A DNA stretch of 64,000 nucleotides from Nectonema munidae. Lineage: Eukaryota; Nematomorpha; Nectonematoida; Nectonematidae. Below the pieces are notes generated by a model, which searched no databases, had not been told where the DNA came from, and was given only the letters and a program-made list of their open reading frames with translations. Where the stretch lies: positions 372,001 to 436,000 of the forward strand of contig JAUIRK010000501.1 of NCBI GenBank assembly GCA_030549495.1. Direction: 5' to 3'. This document shows positions 44,901 through 53,085 of this stretch, piece by piece. How positions within the stretch are numbered: the stretch's first letter is position 1; each line of letters begins with the position of its first letter. The position numbers and the translations under genes are program-made.

Positions 44901-47848
44901 AGTGGTAAAGCTTTTCTTACTCTACGCGAAATATGGTTGGTGGAAACAATTTTAGGGTTAGTGATGATGCCTAGATCAATTTTGGACTTATCTCTCTTCA
45001 ACATATGAGCTCCACTTCATTAAAACTCGACATTTTTAGATCCGATCTGCAAGGAAGCGCAGTTATTATGGAGTTAGGTTTCATGCCTATAAAATTTTAT
45101 TGAGTAAAAATTTTAGCTAACATTTTTTTTAAACACTTTGAATATTTAAATGTGGCAGCAAGCTTTTCAGAAAGTCTAGAAAGTTTTCAACTCTGTAGAA
45201 AGTTGATCAACTATTCGAGCTATTCTCATCTAATCTCACATGATTCTGTATCGCATATTAATGGGGTATTCAAAACATTTTTAAAATCTAGAAAAACTTG
45301 ATCAAGAGTCGCAAACAAAGTATTAAAAAGGGAGGATTGTGTTTCCATGAGACATAAAATGAGAAAAAAATACAAAAAGTAAAAGGCATTGCAAAAACTT
45401 GATTTGTATTCATATAGCAAAAAGAATATAGTGCTCATAAACATAAAAGCAAATAAACAGGCAGCTTTGAAAGCAAAAAGAGTAGGCTTGTTTGATCTTG
45501 GTATAGAGAGGAGGCAACTGAAAAGTGAGAACGCGAGAAAGAGGCTGTAAATATCTTGCAAAAAATTTGTCAAAATTGTCGGCAGAAGGGAAAATAAACA
45601 AATGTTCAAAATATTAAAGCGTGTGCACCAGAGCCAAGCAGGGACCCCGATCTTTCCCGTTCCTCTCGGGGAGAGTGACTCCCAGTTTCCCGTTTTAACC
45701 CCGTTATCGAGGAATTGATAGAACATTTGAATCTTTATTATCTTTCTTATCATTTTGTAAATATATACATTATGGACTTTTCAATATGATTTCAATAATA
45801 CTAAAAAAAATGTGATATATATGAAAGAACGATTTAGTGTTTAGTACCTTATGGCGCTTTTTGTTTTGCGGTGGTTGAAATGCACCATTTTTTGCCTAAA
45901 TTTTATATAAGTAGGAATATCTGTCTTTTAACGAGTGCTTGGTTTAGGAATGCCTACATTTATTGGCAAACTTGTCAATTCAACTTCAAAGTCACACATT
46001 AATATTCCAAATATTTGTAGTTTCAAGTAAGTCACGTGTAATTCTCATGGACGTTCGCCATAACCCTAACCCCTTTCAAACAGGTGATTTCACGCTCTAA
46101 CATGTAAAATTTATGTTATTTTTTTCAAAGAATATATAATAAAAATTATTTTAAATTGATATAATCAAAATAATTATTGTAAAGAACTTTTAAATTTTTA
46201 GCTCGGTTCAAATATACACTGGAAACATTTAGTAACTGCTAATATATAAAAAAGGCGCTTGTACTATGCTTAATTTAACTACACAATATAGTAAAATTAA
46301 TTTTTCAAATCTTAATTAATGTTTCAACTTAAGTTTAAAAATATTTCAATTGCTATGTTTGTTTTTCAAACAAATGAATATTTTACTACTCCTAAGTCTT
46401 CTAACAATTAAAAAATTAAAAAAAAAATTAAAAAAAAAAATTTTAATTTTTAATTCTTTCAAAGCTATTTATTTCGTATTATTAAAAAGAAAAGACATCT
46501 CGAGACGAAAAAGTTTACGATGATAATTTCAGTTTAAGAATCTATGAACACAAAAGTAAAGAATTTAAAAATCTGGGAGTTTTCAGATATTTATATTTCG
46601 CTAAATAGGAAAAAATTGAGATATAATTTTAACTTTAGTTTTTTTAATAAAAATAGATATAGAAGATTGTAAGTTATATTTGTTTCATGAAATTATTAAA
46701 ATAAATGAATTAGTATTTGCATATCAAAGCTAGTAAAAGTTATAACTTGAAAAAACTTATTAAAAGTATACTATTTGAAAACTTTTATTTACAGCTAATT
46801 TCCCACTTTTGATGGAAATTTTAACTATATAAATATTAAATAAATATTTTGCTATATAACCTATATACTCTTCAAATAGTAATATTACTATTTTTAAAAC
46901 TTTTTTTTATAATTCAACTATATATTTAGCATAAATTAAATTTATAATCTATTTTACTATTCCACTTGCAAATATTGCTACTTATGGTTTTCTTTGTAGC
47001 GTTCTATTTTATACTAAATGAATGATATGTTTTTTTGATCATTTGAAATTTCGTTTCTTTTCGTTTCTTTTTATAACACATGGTAGATATTTTTTTGAGA
47101 AAAATGATTTAATCTTTGTCTTAACCCTGATAAACTTTCCGCTAGTCTGCATGCTGATTCCTATAAAATTTTTTAATTCCATATATCGAGTTCAACAAAA
47201 ACTACTAAAGTTTTTATCAGCCTACCACTTTGTAAAGAGTTTTATGTCTATACATTGTGTTTCTTTTATTACTTACAAATTGCAAGTGTACGGATTTTTA
47301 TTCATCAACGAAAGTTTTATAAGTAAGGGCTTTTTGGACTTCAAAATGAAGAAATGCGAAGAAATGAGTGATGAATCTAAAAATTTATGGTAGAGAGGGC
47401 CTTTAACTCAAATATTTCGCAAATAGATCAATCAATGTTTATTCATGATGTCACACTATATTGTATTGATGGGTATTTCGATGACTTTAAGAATGATCTA
47501 AACTGTCTTTTTTGTCGCGATATTTATTAAACAAAATAAAAAATAAAAAATTTAAAGCTACATTCATTTCATAGCCTAGAAATGAGATTATTTTTATTCT
47601 GAAGAATGAAAATTTAAGGATTTTACGTTGAAATTAAAAATAGTAATTAGACCAAGAAAATGCAGGAAGTCAAGTTATTCTTTTCTTGAAGTTTTACGCC
47701 TTTCACAACATATGAACAAATTAGTAATTTTCAGCATCTTTGAGATAAATAAAAATGTATGGAATTTATTAAGCATGAACTTACAGTAGGTGCAGCTAGA
47801 TAGTTCTTTTATCATATCTTTGCTCTCTTTAGAAACCTTGTTCCCCAT
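26841..47848 (-). CDS. NCS1: Neuronal calcium sensor (NCS-1/frequenin type), 8 exons
   Basis: Host gene assembled by hand: exons 47848-47785, 42022-41998, 39825-39777, 39505-39416, 34985-34907, 34233-34145, 29612-29553 and 26945-26841. All junctions are GT-AG, all phases agree, and the product is 186 aa (family about 190). It starts MGNKVSK, an N-myristoylation signal (Gly2, Ser6). EF1 is the degenerate one usual in the family (KDFPDGNLNLE). EF2 DMDKNGSIEFPE, EF3 DHNNDGYISKTE and EF4 DKNNDEHLTMDE have the 12-residue loops with acidic positions 1 and 12. Landmarks FQKIYDQFFPGG, ALSITSRG, DEKLSWAFKLYD and SDPSI match frequenin closely. Such proteins are Ca2+-myristoyl switches at membranes, regulating targets such as phosphatidylinositol 4-kinase and ion channels. 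Odd points: the EF4 loop has Glu instead of Gly at position 6, the EF3-EF4 linker is several residues shorter than in NCS-1, and the C-terminus (ENLIKEI) is divergent. Orthology to NCS-1 rather than a sister NCS protein is inferred. Confidence 0.92.
28109..28589. mobile_element. hAT MITE (481 bp) in NCS intron 7
   Basis: Left end CAGTGTTTCCCAAAGTGGGTGTCGCG. The right end, reversed, is CAGTGTTTCCCCAACTCTTTTG, with GTGTGTCACGGC inside it mirroring the left GTGTCGCGACAC. Flanking 8-bp repeats CTCTAGAC (28101-28108) and TTATAGAC (28590-28597) agree at 6 of 8 positions. The ends match the common hAT/Charlie consensus. No transposase, so non-autonomous. Confidence 0.85.
29052..29180. mobile_element. 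piggyBac-type MITE with TTAA target duplication
   Basis: 129 bp between perfect TTAA sites (29048-29051 and 29181-29184). Ends are CCCATTTTAGGCCAA and, reversed, CCCATTTCCGGCCAA, 13 of 15 identical. TTAA plus CCC termini are diagnostic of the piggyBac superfamily. The interior contains CAGACGA twice. Lies in NCS intron 7. Confidence 0.85.
29553..29612 (-). CDS. NCS1: NCS exon 7
   Basis: 20 codons, NISDLTPEEIVDRMFQSLDK. It joins in phase 0 to exon 8 so that the EF4 loop starts with its last two residues. Acceptor TTTTTTAG, donor GTATGC. Confidence 0.92.
29989..30125. repeat. 137-bp dispersed repeat, copy 1
   Basis: Begins TTATACTACTAAACAAGTTG and ends near CATCGAAAAGTAAAA. Same-orientation partner at 32631-32767, differing at only a handful of sites. 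It contains an internal near-palindrome: ATTGGTTAA with TTTTACTTTTAGAT on one side, TTTACCAAT and ATCGAAAAGTAAAA on the other. That suggests a small foldback element. NCS intron 6. Confidence 0.75.
31163..31222 (+). repeat. 60-bp inverted repeat, left arm
   Basis: TTGTCAAGAAAGCTACAAAAG ... CACATGTCATTTTACA. Identical to the reverse complement of 33248-33307 except at one position (AAATCA against AAATCT). Confidence 0.85.
31258..31632 (+). mobile_element. Retroposon (SINE-like) with 17-bp target duplication
   Basis: 375 bp, clearly more GC-rich than its surroundings. It is flanked by identical 17-bp direct repeats TTAATTTTTCTCATCAT at 31241-31257 and 31633-31649. Its 3' part reads CCATGTAGACCTGGACTCAG, CCGCGCGGGCCACGATATCC and ends in a simple tail AACTTAACTTAACTTAA. 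Long TSDs plus a short repeated tail indicate LINE-mediated retroposition. I could not identify a coding frame or convincing pol III boxes, so whether it is a SINE or a truncated LINE 3' end is open. NCS intron 6. Confidence 0.7.
32409..32445 (+). repeat. Hairpin plus TA-tract repeat end, copy 1
   Basis: Perfect 7-bp stem GGAGCTT / AAGCTCC with loop TGCC (32409-32426), directly followed by TAATATATATATAT. The same arrangement occurs reversed at 59985-60025 with a different but still perfect stem. Likely the conserved 3' end of a dispersed element. Confidence 0.55.
32631..32767. repeat. 137-bp dispersed repeat, copy 2
   Basis: Same orientation as 29989-30125 and more than 90% identical by eye. 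It abuts the MULE fragment to its right. The first 10 bases (TTATACTACT) also occur 20 bp upstream as a small tandem duplication. Confidence 0.75.
32775..33010 (-). pseudogene. MULE transposase fragment
   Basis: The minus strand reads VWEVLEFFINVQKIF in one frame and KDMPEIDLNSKYAWNGGNIKKKEK in another. This aligns with the end of the MULE transposase at 10.6 kb (KDMPEIEELNSRYNWNEGNDLKKKEK). The rest of the protein is absent. Lies in NCS intron 6, same strand as the host gene. Confidence 0.75.
33248..33307 (-). repeat. 60-bp inverted repeat, right arm
   Basis: Partner of 31163-31222 at 59 of 60 positions, opposite strand. The sequence just upstream on the plus strand (33172-33285) can be read as a Cys-rich peptide (MKHKCYKCKERI ... 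CKRVFEVCKMTC) that runs into the arm. I do not recognise it. Confidence 0.85.
34145..34233 (-). CDS. NCS1: NCS exon 6 (EF3)
   Basis: Starts with the last two bases of the Trp codon, then AFKLYDHNNDGYISKTEMLS and VIKAIHSML. The EF3 loop DHNNDGYISKTE is canonical. The acceptor AAAG is weak in pyrimidines (TTTGTTCAAAG); donor GTAAGA. Confidence 0.92.
34591..34727. mobile_element. MITE with 14-bp inverted ends
   Basis: Left GCTCTTTCGTGACCAG. The right end reversed, GTTCTTTCGTGACCAG, shares a perfect 14-bp TCTTTCGTGACCAG. The interior (AGAAAGCAGAAGAT, TTGAAAAAACAGACGAAGGT) is similar to the interior of the piggyBac MITE at 29052-29180, although the termini differ and no TTAA is present. NCS intron 5. 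Confidence 0.6.
34907..34985 (-). CDS. NCS1: NCS exon 5 (EF2 loop)
   Basis: NGSIEFPEFIHALSITSRGN then IDEKLS, ending with the first base of the Trp codon. It completes the EF2 loop begun in exon 4. Acceptor TTTTATAG, donor GTAAGA. TSRG and DEKL are the strongest family marks. Confidence 0.93.
35419..35434. repeat. Poly-C run (16 C)
   Basis: Uninterrupted run of 16 C followed by TCCCACC in otherwise AT-rich intron sequence. A similar 13-C run lies at 5825-5837. Confidence 0.8.
36028..36181 (+). mobile_element. tRNA-derived SINE, copy 1
   Basis: A tRNA-like head with A box TGGTTGAGATG (36044-36054, fits TRGYNNARNNG) and B box GGTTCGATTCC (36079-36089). A body follows with TTTTCATAGTGCGAC and GCCTTGTCAATGAAAACACACCC, then the tail ACCTTTACCTTTACCTTA. 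The body is shared with the minus-strand copy at 43936-44093. Pol III promoters and a short repeated tail define a SINE. NCS intron 4. Confidence 0.8.
36721..36978 (+). pseudogene. LINE reverse-transcriptase thumb fragment
   Basis: 86-codon frame ending at TAA 36976-36978. It reads LLLYKSLFVPHLTFSIFDWS, then FLQRVQKEALRIVYN, LFFQHKLLRVNHIYNLRRAM and PVYKLFN. This is the region after the RT catalytic core in Jockey/CR1-like LINEs (compare LYKTLFLPHIQYSLINW and LQKRALRNVF in the LINE at 24.5 kb). No other LINE part adjoins it. NCS intron 4, antisense to the host gene. Confidence 0.8.
37917..38411 (+). other. Unrecognised coding-like segments
   Basis: After a good acceptor (TTCTATTTCAATAG, ending 37936) a frame reads RQKISKIVDDKIKDSEIPRD. 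After a possible intron, 38107-38325 reads STKSVYHPNLYCRLKSAFWH then EVKRILQDFKALLNLVEKC and GYRIQK, continuing in a shifted frame as PRKVSSQRNLYNAVSDLKKY. The amino-acid composition looks protein-like but I cannot place the family. It lies antisense in an NCS intron, so an unrecognised mobile-element protein is the likeliest source. Confidence 0.35.
39416..39505 (-). CDS. NCS1: NCS exon 4
   Basis: 30 codons, AFQKIYDQFFPGGNSKIFAE then FVFKNFDMDK. Acceptor TTTTTTTCCAG, donor GTAAGT. It ends after the fourth residue of the EF2 loop. Confidence 0.93.
39777..39825 (-). CDS. NCS1: NCS exon 3 (degenerate EF1)
   Basis: 49 nt: the third base of a Trp codon, then YKNFFKDFPDGNLNLE. Acceptor TTTTTTTGTTAAG, donor GTATTT (weaker than the others). 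The family's usual Cys-Pro in EF1 (KDCPSG) is Phe-Pro here (KDFPDG). EF1 cannot bind Ca2+ in the family. Confidence 0.9.
41998..42022 (-). CDS. NCS1: NCS exon 2 (25-nt microexon)
   Basis: 25 nt encoding the last two bases of Phe, SEKELRI, and the first two bases of Trp. It fills exactly the SEKE..WYK..F region that aligns with TEKEVQQWYKGF of frequenin. Acceptor TTTTGCAATAG, donor GTAAGT. Both flanking introns exceed 2 kb. Without this exon the frame between exons 1 and 3 would break. Confidence 0.88.
42023..43935. other. NCS intron 1, proximal part: AT-rich
   Basis: No supported element. A moderately GC-richer line at 42385-42490 (TATCTCGGAAGGCAGAGTAG) is unexplained. The frames at 42549-42857 have no recognisable motifs. 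Confidence 0.4.
43936..44093 (-). mobile_element. tRNA-derived SINE, copy 2 (minus strand)
   Basis: On the minus strand there is a tRNA-like head with B box GGTTCGATCCC (44041-44031) and a degenerate A box near 44078. The body TTTCTCATAGTTCGATACAG and GTGCCTTCTCGATGAAAACACCCC matches copy 1 at 36028-36181. Shared body and order (head, CATAGT, GCCTT.TC.ATGAAAACAC) show one family. The tail is not clear. NCS intron 1, sense to the host gene. Confidence 0.75.
44100..47784. other. NCS intron 1, distal part
   Basis: Mostly AT-rich. At 45226-45753 there is a purine/pyrimidine-asymmetric block with a short GC-rich end (GGGACCCCGATCTTTCCCGT, 45641-45660). The plus-strand frame includes NIKANKQAALKAKRVGLFDL, protein-like but unassigned. 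The frame at 47022-47393 contains IYRVQQKLLKFLS, faintly like a LINE thumb region. Neither is supported enough to name. Confidence 0.35.
47785..47848 (-). CDS. NCS1: NCS exon 1 (start codon, myristoylation site)
   Basis: Encodes MGNKVSKESKDMIKELSSCT, Y and one base. The ATG at 47848 was chosen because Gly2 and Ser6 form the N-myristoylation signal shared by the family, and its context (GCCAAAATGG) is good. An in-frame ATG at 47887 would bury the glycine. Just upstream TATTTTTTTTAAAG could be an acceptor, so a 5' UTR intron is possible. Confidence 0.92.
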
Positions 47849-47899
47849 TTTGGCTTTGTGGAGTGTCTTTAAAAAAAATACTTTCACTGTGATGTTGCT

Positions 47900-48420
47900 G
47901 ATGCCGTTATCTTAAATGATGAAATGTAAGTCAGCTACTTGAAAGAACCAACTCAAATCCTCAATACCTACTCTCTCTTCACTTTGAAGATTGTGGCTTA
48001 TTCTTCGAACTTTTCGGCATACACGCAAGCTGAACAACACCACAAAAATATACTTTGAGTTACAATCGTGTAGAAGACACACACACACACACACACCACA
48101 CACACATATCACAGATTATTGCGCGTTTTATTGCAAAAGTTGGCGCTCTTCTCTTTTTCATTTGCTCAATCCAGCACAAGATTCCTTCTCCAGCTCAATT
48201 GATTTGCAAGTGTGTACTACAAAGATGCACTTTGCTTCTTCCCCTATCACTTTTTATCGTTATTTTAATTGTATAATCGCATTTAGTTTGTAGTAGACAT
48301 TAGAAGCGCTTGGAGCTGGAGGAAGAGCATATATTTATGGTAGTCATTAATATACTTGACATATTAGTGCAAGATACACGCACGCACACCTACACCAAAG
48401 AACGAGGATTTTTGCACGCA
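47900..48420 (-). promoter_or_regulatory. Candidate 5' region of the NCS gene
   Basis: GC-elevated stretch immediately upstream of the NCS start codon on the minus strand. It has a (CA)n/(TG)n microsatellite at 48077-48108 and, on the minus strand, CATAAATATATGC near 48325-48340 as a possible TATA element. No initiator can be fixed from sequence. Position relative to the gene is the main argument. Confidence 0.3.
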
Positions 48421-48466
48421 AGCATTGGTTCTGCCTGCACAAATAATTGAAAACTTTTCAAAGTTC

Positions 48467-48745
48467 TTATAGCGTTATCACTCTATCAAAAAGCGTAAAC
48501 ATCCAGCATATATAAAAAACACTTTTTTTTTCTAAAAATCCATTTATAAAGTCATCCCAAGTCTTATAATTGAATGCATAAAAATGAAAGAAAAATTCTT
48601 TATCTAATTTCAAATCATTCAATCCTTTCTCAATATTATTACATTTTGGAAGATACTTAACCACCCCATCAAATTTCCTTCCCAACAATTTTTCACTCCT
48701 CAAATTATTCATACCACGGAATAAGTTAAACGGTAGTTGGCTCAA
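48467..48745 (-). other. Unrecognised 92-codon frame
   Basis: The minus-strand frame includes RSEKLLGRKFDGVVKYLPKC and NYKTWDDFINGFLEKK. The composition is protein-like but no family is recognised and there are no clear splice sites. Could be a mobile-element remnant or chance. Confidence 0.2.
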
Positions 48746-49793
48746 AAAAATAACTAACTATTTTAAAATGAAAAATTACATAAGTTTAATTTTTGTATGT
48801 CAAAATAGCAGCTGTTTATCTAAAGTGAAAATTACATAAATTAAAGGATTTAAAATGAAAATTACATAGGTAAACTATTTTATCCTATAAATAGCCGCAA
48901 ACTTTTACTTTTTATCCCTCTAGCTTACCTCATGTTCCTTATTGGATATAAGACAAAAATTTTTTTTATAGTTTCCATAACTAATACCTGACAATGAAGC
49001 AGTCATACAATTAAACTACAATTGTTTAAATTATGCCGTTAAAGTTTCATTTTCTTATTTGATTGGGTGAATAATTTGTTCTCGTGAAAAATTGATTGGT
49101 AACAATTTAGTGGGTTGAAATTTTGGTTGGGGATTTTTTGGATTGCAAAATATGAGAGGGAAATTTAAATGCCACCCATTTTGATTGATATGATTGAACT
49201 ATCTATATATTTATCTTTCCCAGCTGAAAAGTGCGAGTGTCTTATATATAGGATATCGTTTTTTTTCGAGAATTTTGCTTGAAAATAAAACATGTGTCTT
49301 GAAAAGAGGTGTGGATTATGTCGCGATTATTATCAAAGTAAATAGAGAATAAGATCAAAATTAAAAGGTTTGTCATGCTATAGGTGTTTACTATTCGGCA
49401 CTTTTCGTTCTTCCTCAATCATCAATCTATGGATGGACCTGGAAGAGTTGGTTCAGTGATGTACAAGCATACATATATTTATATCTCTATCTGTGTCTAT
49501 ATGGTGTTGTATTTATTTTCATGTAGAGGGCAATTTGTTAGCGAAGAAAAGGAACTTTCATAAAATTTTGACTTTTGAAATCGGATCAAGTAAAGAAATC
49601 ATTATTCCATTATACGCGGATGAAAGAGCTTTTAAATGATTATTTCTGAGAATAAGACGGTGAAAACGCGTAATAATTTAAAAAGTTTTAATCGTTTGTT
49701 TTTATTTTCTTATTTCAGTATTCCAGCACTATCATCTTAATCACAACCATGATTTCTTCTTTGAAGTAGTTTTAAGTATTATTTGTATATAAC

Positions 49794-50096
49794 GTGTATA
49801 AAAATCAATACACTAAGAGAAAACATTTGACAACTCAAATATTAAAAAAAAGCGCCTCCAATAAATTCCAACACTCAACACCACCATTAAAAATTTTAAA
49901 GTCAAAAACCGTCATCTATACTTTTAATCCTGACTTTGCTAAAAATATTTTGACAGTTATTAAAACTTGGAAAAAATCTCTTCTTCAACCGAAAAAATTC
50001 GAAAAAATGAAAATCCTAGTTGGAGGGATGACATTAAATTTCTTTTTGAATTCTGCCAAGCCAACAAATTTTATTAAAGAGAAGAACGTTCTCTAA
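49794..50096 (+). pseudogene. Possible Penelope-like element fragment
   Basis: A 100-codon frame reads KTVIYTFNPDFAKNILTVIK, then W and LLQPKKF, and LNFFLNSAKPTNF. The order 'vi.TfNP.f.....vik.W..L' followed by 'nL...L..Akf' is reminiscent of the region after the reverse transcriptase in Penelope-like elements, before the GIY-YIG domain. No RT core or nuclease was found nearby. Weak call. Confidence 0.3.
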
Positions 50097-50290
50097 AAAT
50101 CGAACAAGGGTTTCTTGCCTTCACATTTTCAGAAGTGATACGCTAGCAATACGGGAACTGTTTACTTTCTTTGAAATTCAAAAATTCAGAGATGAGATAA
50201 AAAATGGTTCTAACTTAACTACATTGGAAAAATGACGGTTGTTCAAAATATGTTTTTTCTGAATTAATATGATATCTGAATTAATGGCGC

Positions 50291-50376
50291 TTATTTTAGT
50301 GTTAACGATATTTTACGGCTGGATCTTCAGAGGATTATTGATTTTTTCACGAAACTTTTTCATCGATTACGCCAAA
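50291..50376. repeat. 86-bp repeat, copy 1
   Basis: TTATTTTAGTGTTAACGATA ... TCATCGATTACGCCAAA. Matches 52005-52090 at about 83 of 86 positions, same orientation. Unknown family; too short to type. Confidence 0.8.
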
Positions 50377-50750
50377 TTTAATCTGTAAAAAGTTTCATCA
50401 CTAGTTATTTAGTGGATGAATTGATGTTCGATTTCCTTGGTTAAAATGTTGTAGTAGATAAAAAAATGGTTAATCTGATGAAAAGCTATTTAAAGTAAAG
50501 TTATATTTTAATTCCGAAATTTAAAGTTAGTTTTTTGAAATCTAATGTATGTGTTGTCTCTCTTTTTTTTCTTCTTTTTTTTTTTTTATAAAAAAACAGT
50601 TTTAACTACTTTTAATTTTTGATAAGCACGAATGATTTTATCATAATTTAGCCAAGTAAAAGTTATTTAGGTGATTTTTAGAATAAAGTTTCATGGATTG
50701 CAACAACATGCCTTTAAATATTAAAAAAGTCCTAGCCCAACTTTATATAC

Positions 50751-50871
50751 ATGCCAGGTCCATCGATAAGGCCGGCTTCGCCTCCTCCACGAGATTTATT
50801 TTGCACCCCTCCTGGAACTGCATTGAAATCTAGGGCACTAGTATTTGGGGGATAGGGTTGAGTTGCGTATC
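50751..50871 (-). CDS. Likely host exon, unknown protein
   Basis: 121 nt with markedly higher GC than its surroundings. It has a strong acceptor (ATTCTCTCTCATTCAG) at 50872 and a GTATAT donor at 50750. The open phase reads YATQPYPPNTSALDFNAVPG then GVQNKSRGGGEAGLIDGPG. The other two phases have stops (one checked: TAG after ten codons). Pro/Gly-rich, low-complexity, possibly cytosolic linker sequence. I do not recognise the gene, and no neighbouring exons were found in the window. Confidence 0.5.
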
Positions 50872-52004
50872 CTGAATGAGAGAGAATATGAAGCCATCAT
50901 GACATAAATTTTTGCTTAGCACGCGATCTAAATATTTGATAATGCTAACCTTCAAGAATGGATCCTAAATTTATATACTATGGGATACAAGTACGCATAA
51001 GTTAGGAAAAGTTAATTCAATGGAGATTAACAATTTGCAACGCTTGTCTCCTTTGTTCAACTTCACTAGGTTTTGAAAGGTATTTATATATATAATATTA
51101 TTTTAAACAAATATACATTAATTAGAAGTTTGAGGCAAAATTATGTTAAAAATGTATTCGAACTTGTCAATTTTGAAAATAAAACTTCAAGGCAAATGTT
51201 ATACCGTTGTTATTTCATTGTTAAAAAGTTGAATAAGGAAATACTTTAGGGAAAATGTTTTGAAGAAGCAAAATGATTTTGGAGTAAATAACACTCCATT
51301 CCAACCATCTTTTAGAAATCATGAAGGAGGTTATAAACTTTTATGTACAGATGGTACTTTAGGCATTGCAAATATCGATCAAATGCTTAATTAAAGATTA
51401 AACTGGAATAATTAACTCATAAAAGTTTCTATTTTAATATTCAGGAAATAATTGCTCCGCCAATTAAATTCATTTATCATTCTACCTACAAGAGAAAGAA
51501 TCAATTGCATATTATGTTAGCTATTGAAGCTATTTAATGACGCTTTTAAGCAAAGCTGTGACATGCTTTCAGGTTTGAGTTTGAAAAATTGTATTTCTGT
51601 ACCTTGCGTTTGATGCGATGAAAGTAGGTTAAATTCTGAATCAAACCTGAGACTAAAAGGAGAAGAAAATGAGCGCAATTTAATACGGTTCGAAACGAAA
51701 TAGAAGAAGTTTCCATGCAGAAGCTTGAAGTTGCCCTTCTAGATTTAAGGAAAAAAAGTTTAAATAGATAAAGACTTCGGTCTAAAAGGGTCAAGTCTCA
51801 ATAGGAACCTAGAAAATCGAATGTCATTTTATCCAAAATACTTTTAAAATTAAAAAGAATTGGATTTTTTTGTATTAAACTACCAAAAAATATTGCAAAT
51901 TTCTTTAACAATAAAATCAAAGAGTTAGTAAATTAAAGACAAATGACTCCTTTTTATAGATGACATGTTTAGGAGCGACCTGTGACCCCCATAAAAATGT
52001 AGAA

Positions 52005-52090
52005 TTATTTTAGTGTTAACGATATTTTACGGCTGGATCTTCAGAAGATTAGTGATTTTTTCACGAAACTTTTTTATCGATTACGCCAAA
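52005..52090. repeat. 86-bp repeat, copy 2
   Basis: Second copy of the 50291-50376 repeat. Differences are AGAGGATTATTG against AGAAGATTAGTG and one C/T in the final third. Confidence 0.8.
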
Positions 52091-52632
52091 ATTGTTTTTT
52101 GGCCGAATTTTATCACTAATAGGCTTTTTCATTAGAAAAAATGTAAACTAAAAAAGTTAAAATAAATCAAAAATGTTTCAATAAGGAGCTTCGTTTCGGA
52201 GACACAATACGAATTAATGTAGAAAATAACTGGAGAGAGCAACTCTCATATGGTCCTCTTGATTTGGCAGTTTTCTATTTCGTAATAGTCATCTAACTTT
52301 CTTCTCCTTTTAACTTGATATAAAAAATATTCACGTTTTTTCAACGAACACGCAGACGCACTTCCATTATTAAAAATGTAATAAAAATTTGTTTTAATTT
52401 TCAATTGCTAATTCCTTTAAAAAATTTAGAAAATTTACTCGGAAAATATTGTTAAATTATTTTAAAAGAGCTCAAAAATAATTAATTAAATTAAATTTAA
52501 ATTCAGATAAAATTGCAAAAAGACAAAATAGAATAACAAAAAGACAAAATAACGAAAATATTTTCTAAAAATTAGAAAAACCAATTTTGAAATTGGTAGT
52601 GAAAAGCAGAGTGACATAACCTAAAATCAACG

Positions 52633-52814
52633 AGAAGGACTGGGTCAAGGTCGCTCTTATCACACCAGAAGACTTCAACTATCTTTGTAAAGAGGGAAAC
52701 TTGGATGCACTCTACACCTACATTTGCAAATTATTATTCTCGCATCAAATTTTGAGGAAAACATTCTCATCTGCCTTAGGGCAGGACATAAAGAAAGATT
52801 ATTCTTTATTTTAA
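52633..52814 (+). other. Coding-like fragment, unassigned
   Basis: A plus-strand open stretch after a TAA near 52618 reads INEKDWVKVALITPEDFNYL then CKEGNLDALYTYICKLLFSH, QILRKTFSSALGQDIKKD and stops at about 52814. GC content and amphipathic pattern differ from the flanks. The segment LYTYICKLLFSHQIL is loosely like the helical part of BEN domains, but this is a guess. No acceptor or start codon is evident, so it may be a pseudogene or mobile-element piece. Confidence 0.35.
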
Positions 52815-53085
52815 TTTGAAAGTTATACATAAAAAAAATAAAAAAAAGGCTTATTTTAAAAAAAAAATAAGGCGCTCTTACCTTTGGGTATAAAAGAAAG
52901 AAACCAAAACATTAACAATAAACTCAAGATTGAAATTACAAGTGAAAATCAAAAATTTTCCGGCAAAGTAAACATATTCAGAGAGTAGAAAGGATTTATA
53001 GAATGTGCATCCAAAAATAAAACTGAAAAAAGAAGATTGTAGGAAGGTTGTTAAAAACAAGATAAAAAAGTTACTCCACCCCTCA

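Noticed and set aside
45226-45753. 175-codon minus frame and the opposite Lys-rich plus frame
   Set aside because: The block is purine/pyrimidine asymmetric, so both strands give long frames. No family is recognisable.
47022-47393. 123-codon frame with IYRVQQKLLKFLS, faintly LINE-like
   Set aside because: Similarity is limited to a short motif and the surrounding residues do not follow the RT thumb pattern well enough.
47848-47887. Upstream in-frame ATG at 47887 as the NCS start
   Set aside because: It would add 13 residues before MGNKVSK and destroy the N-terminal glycine needed for myristoylation, a defining feature of the family.
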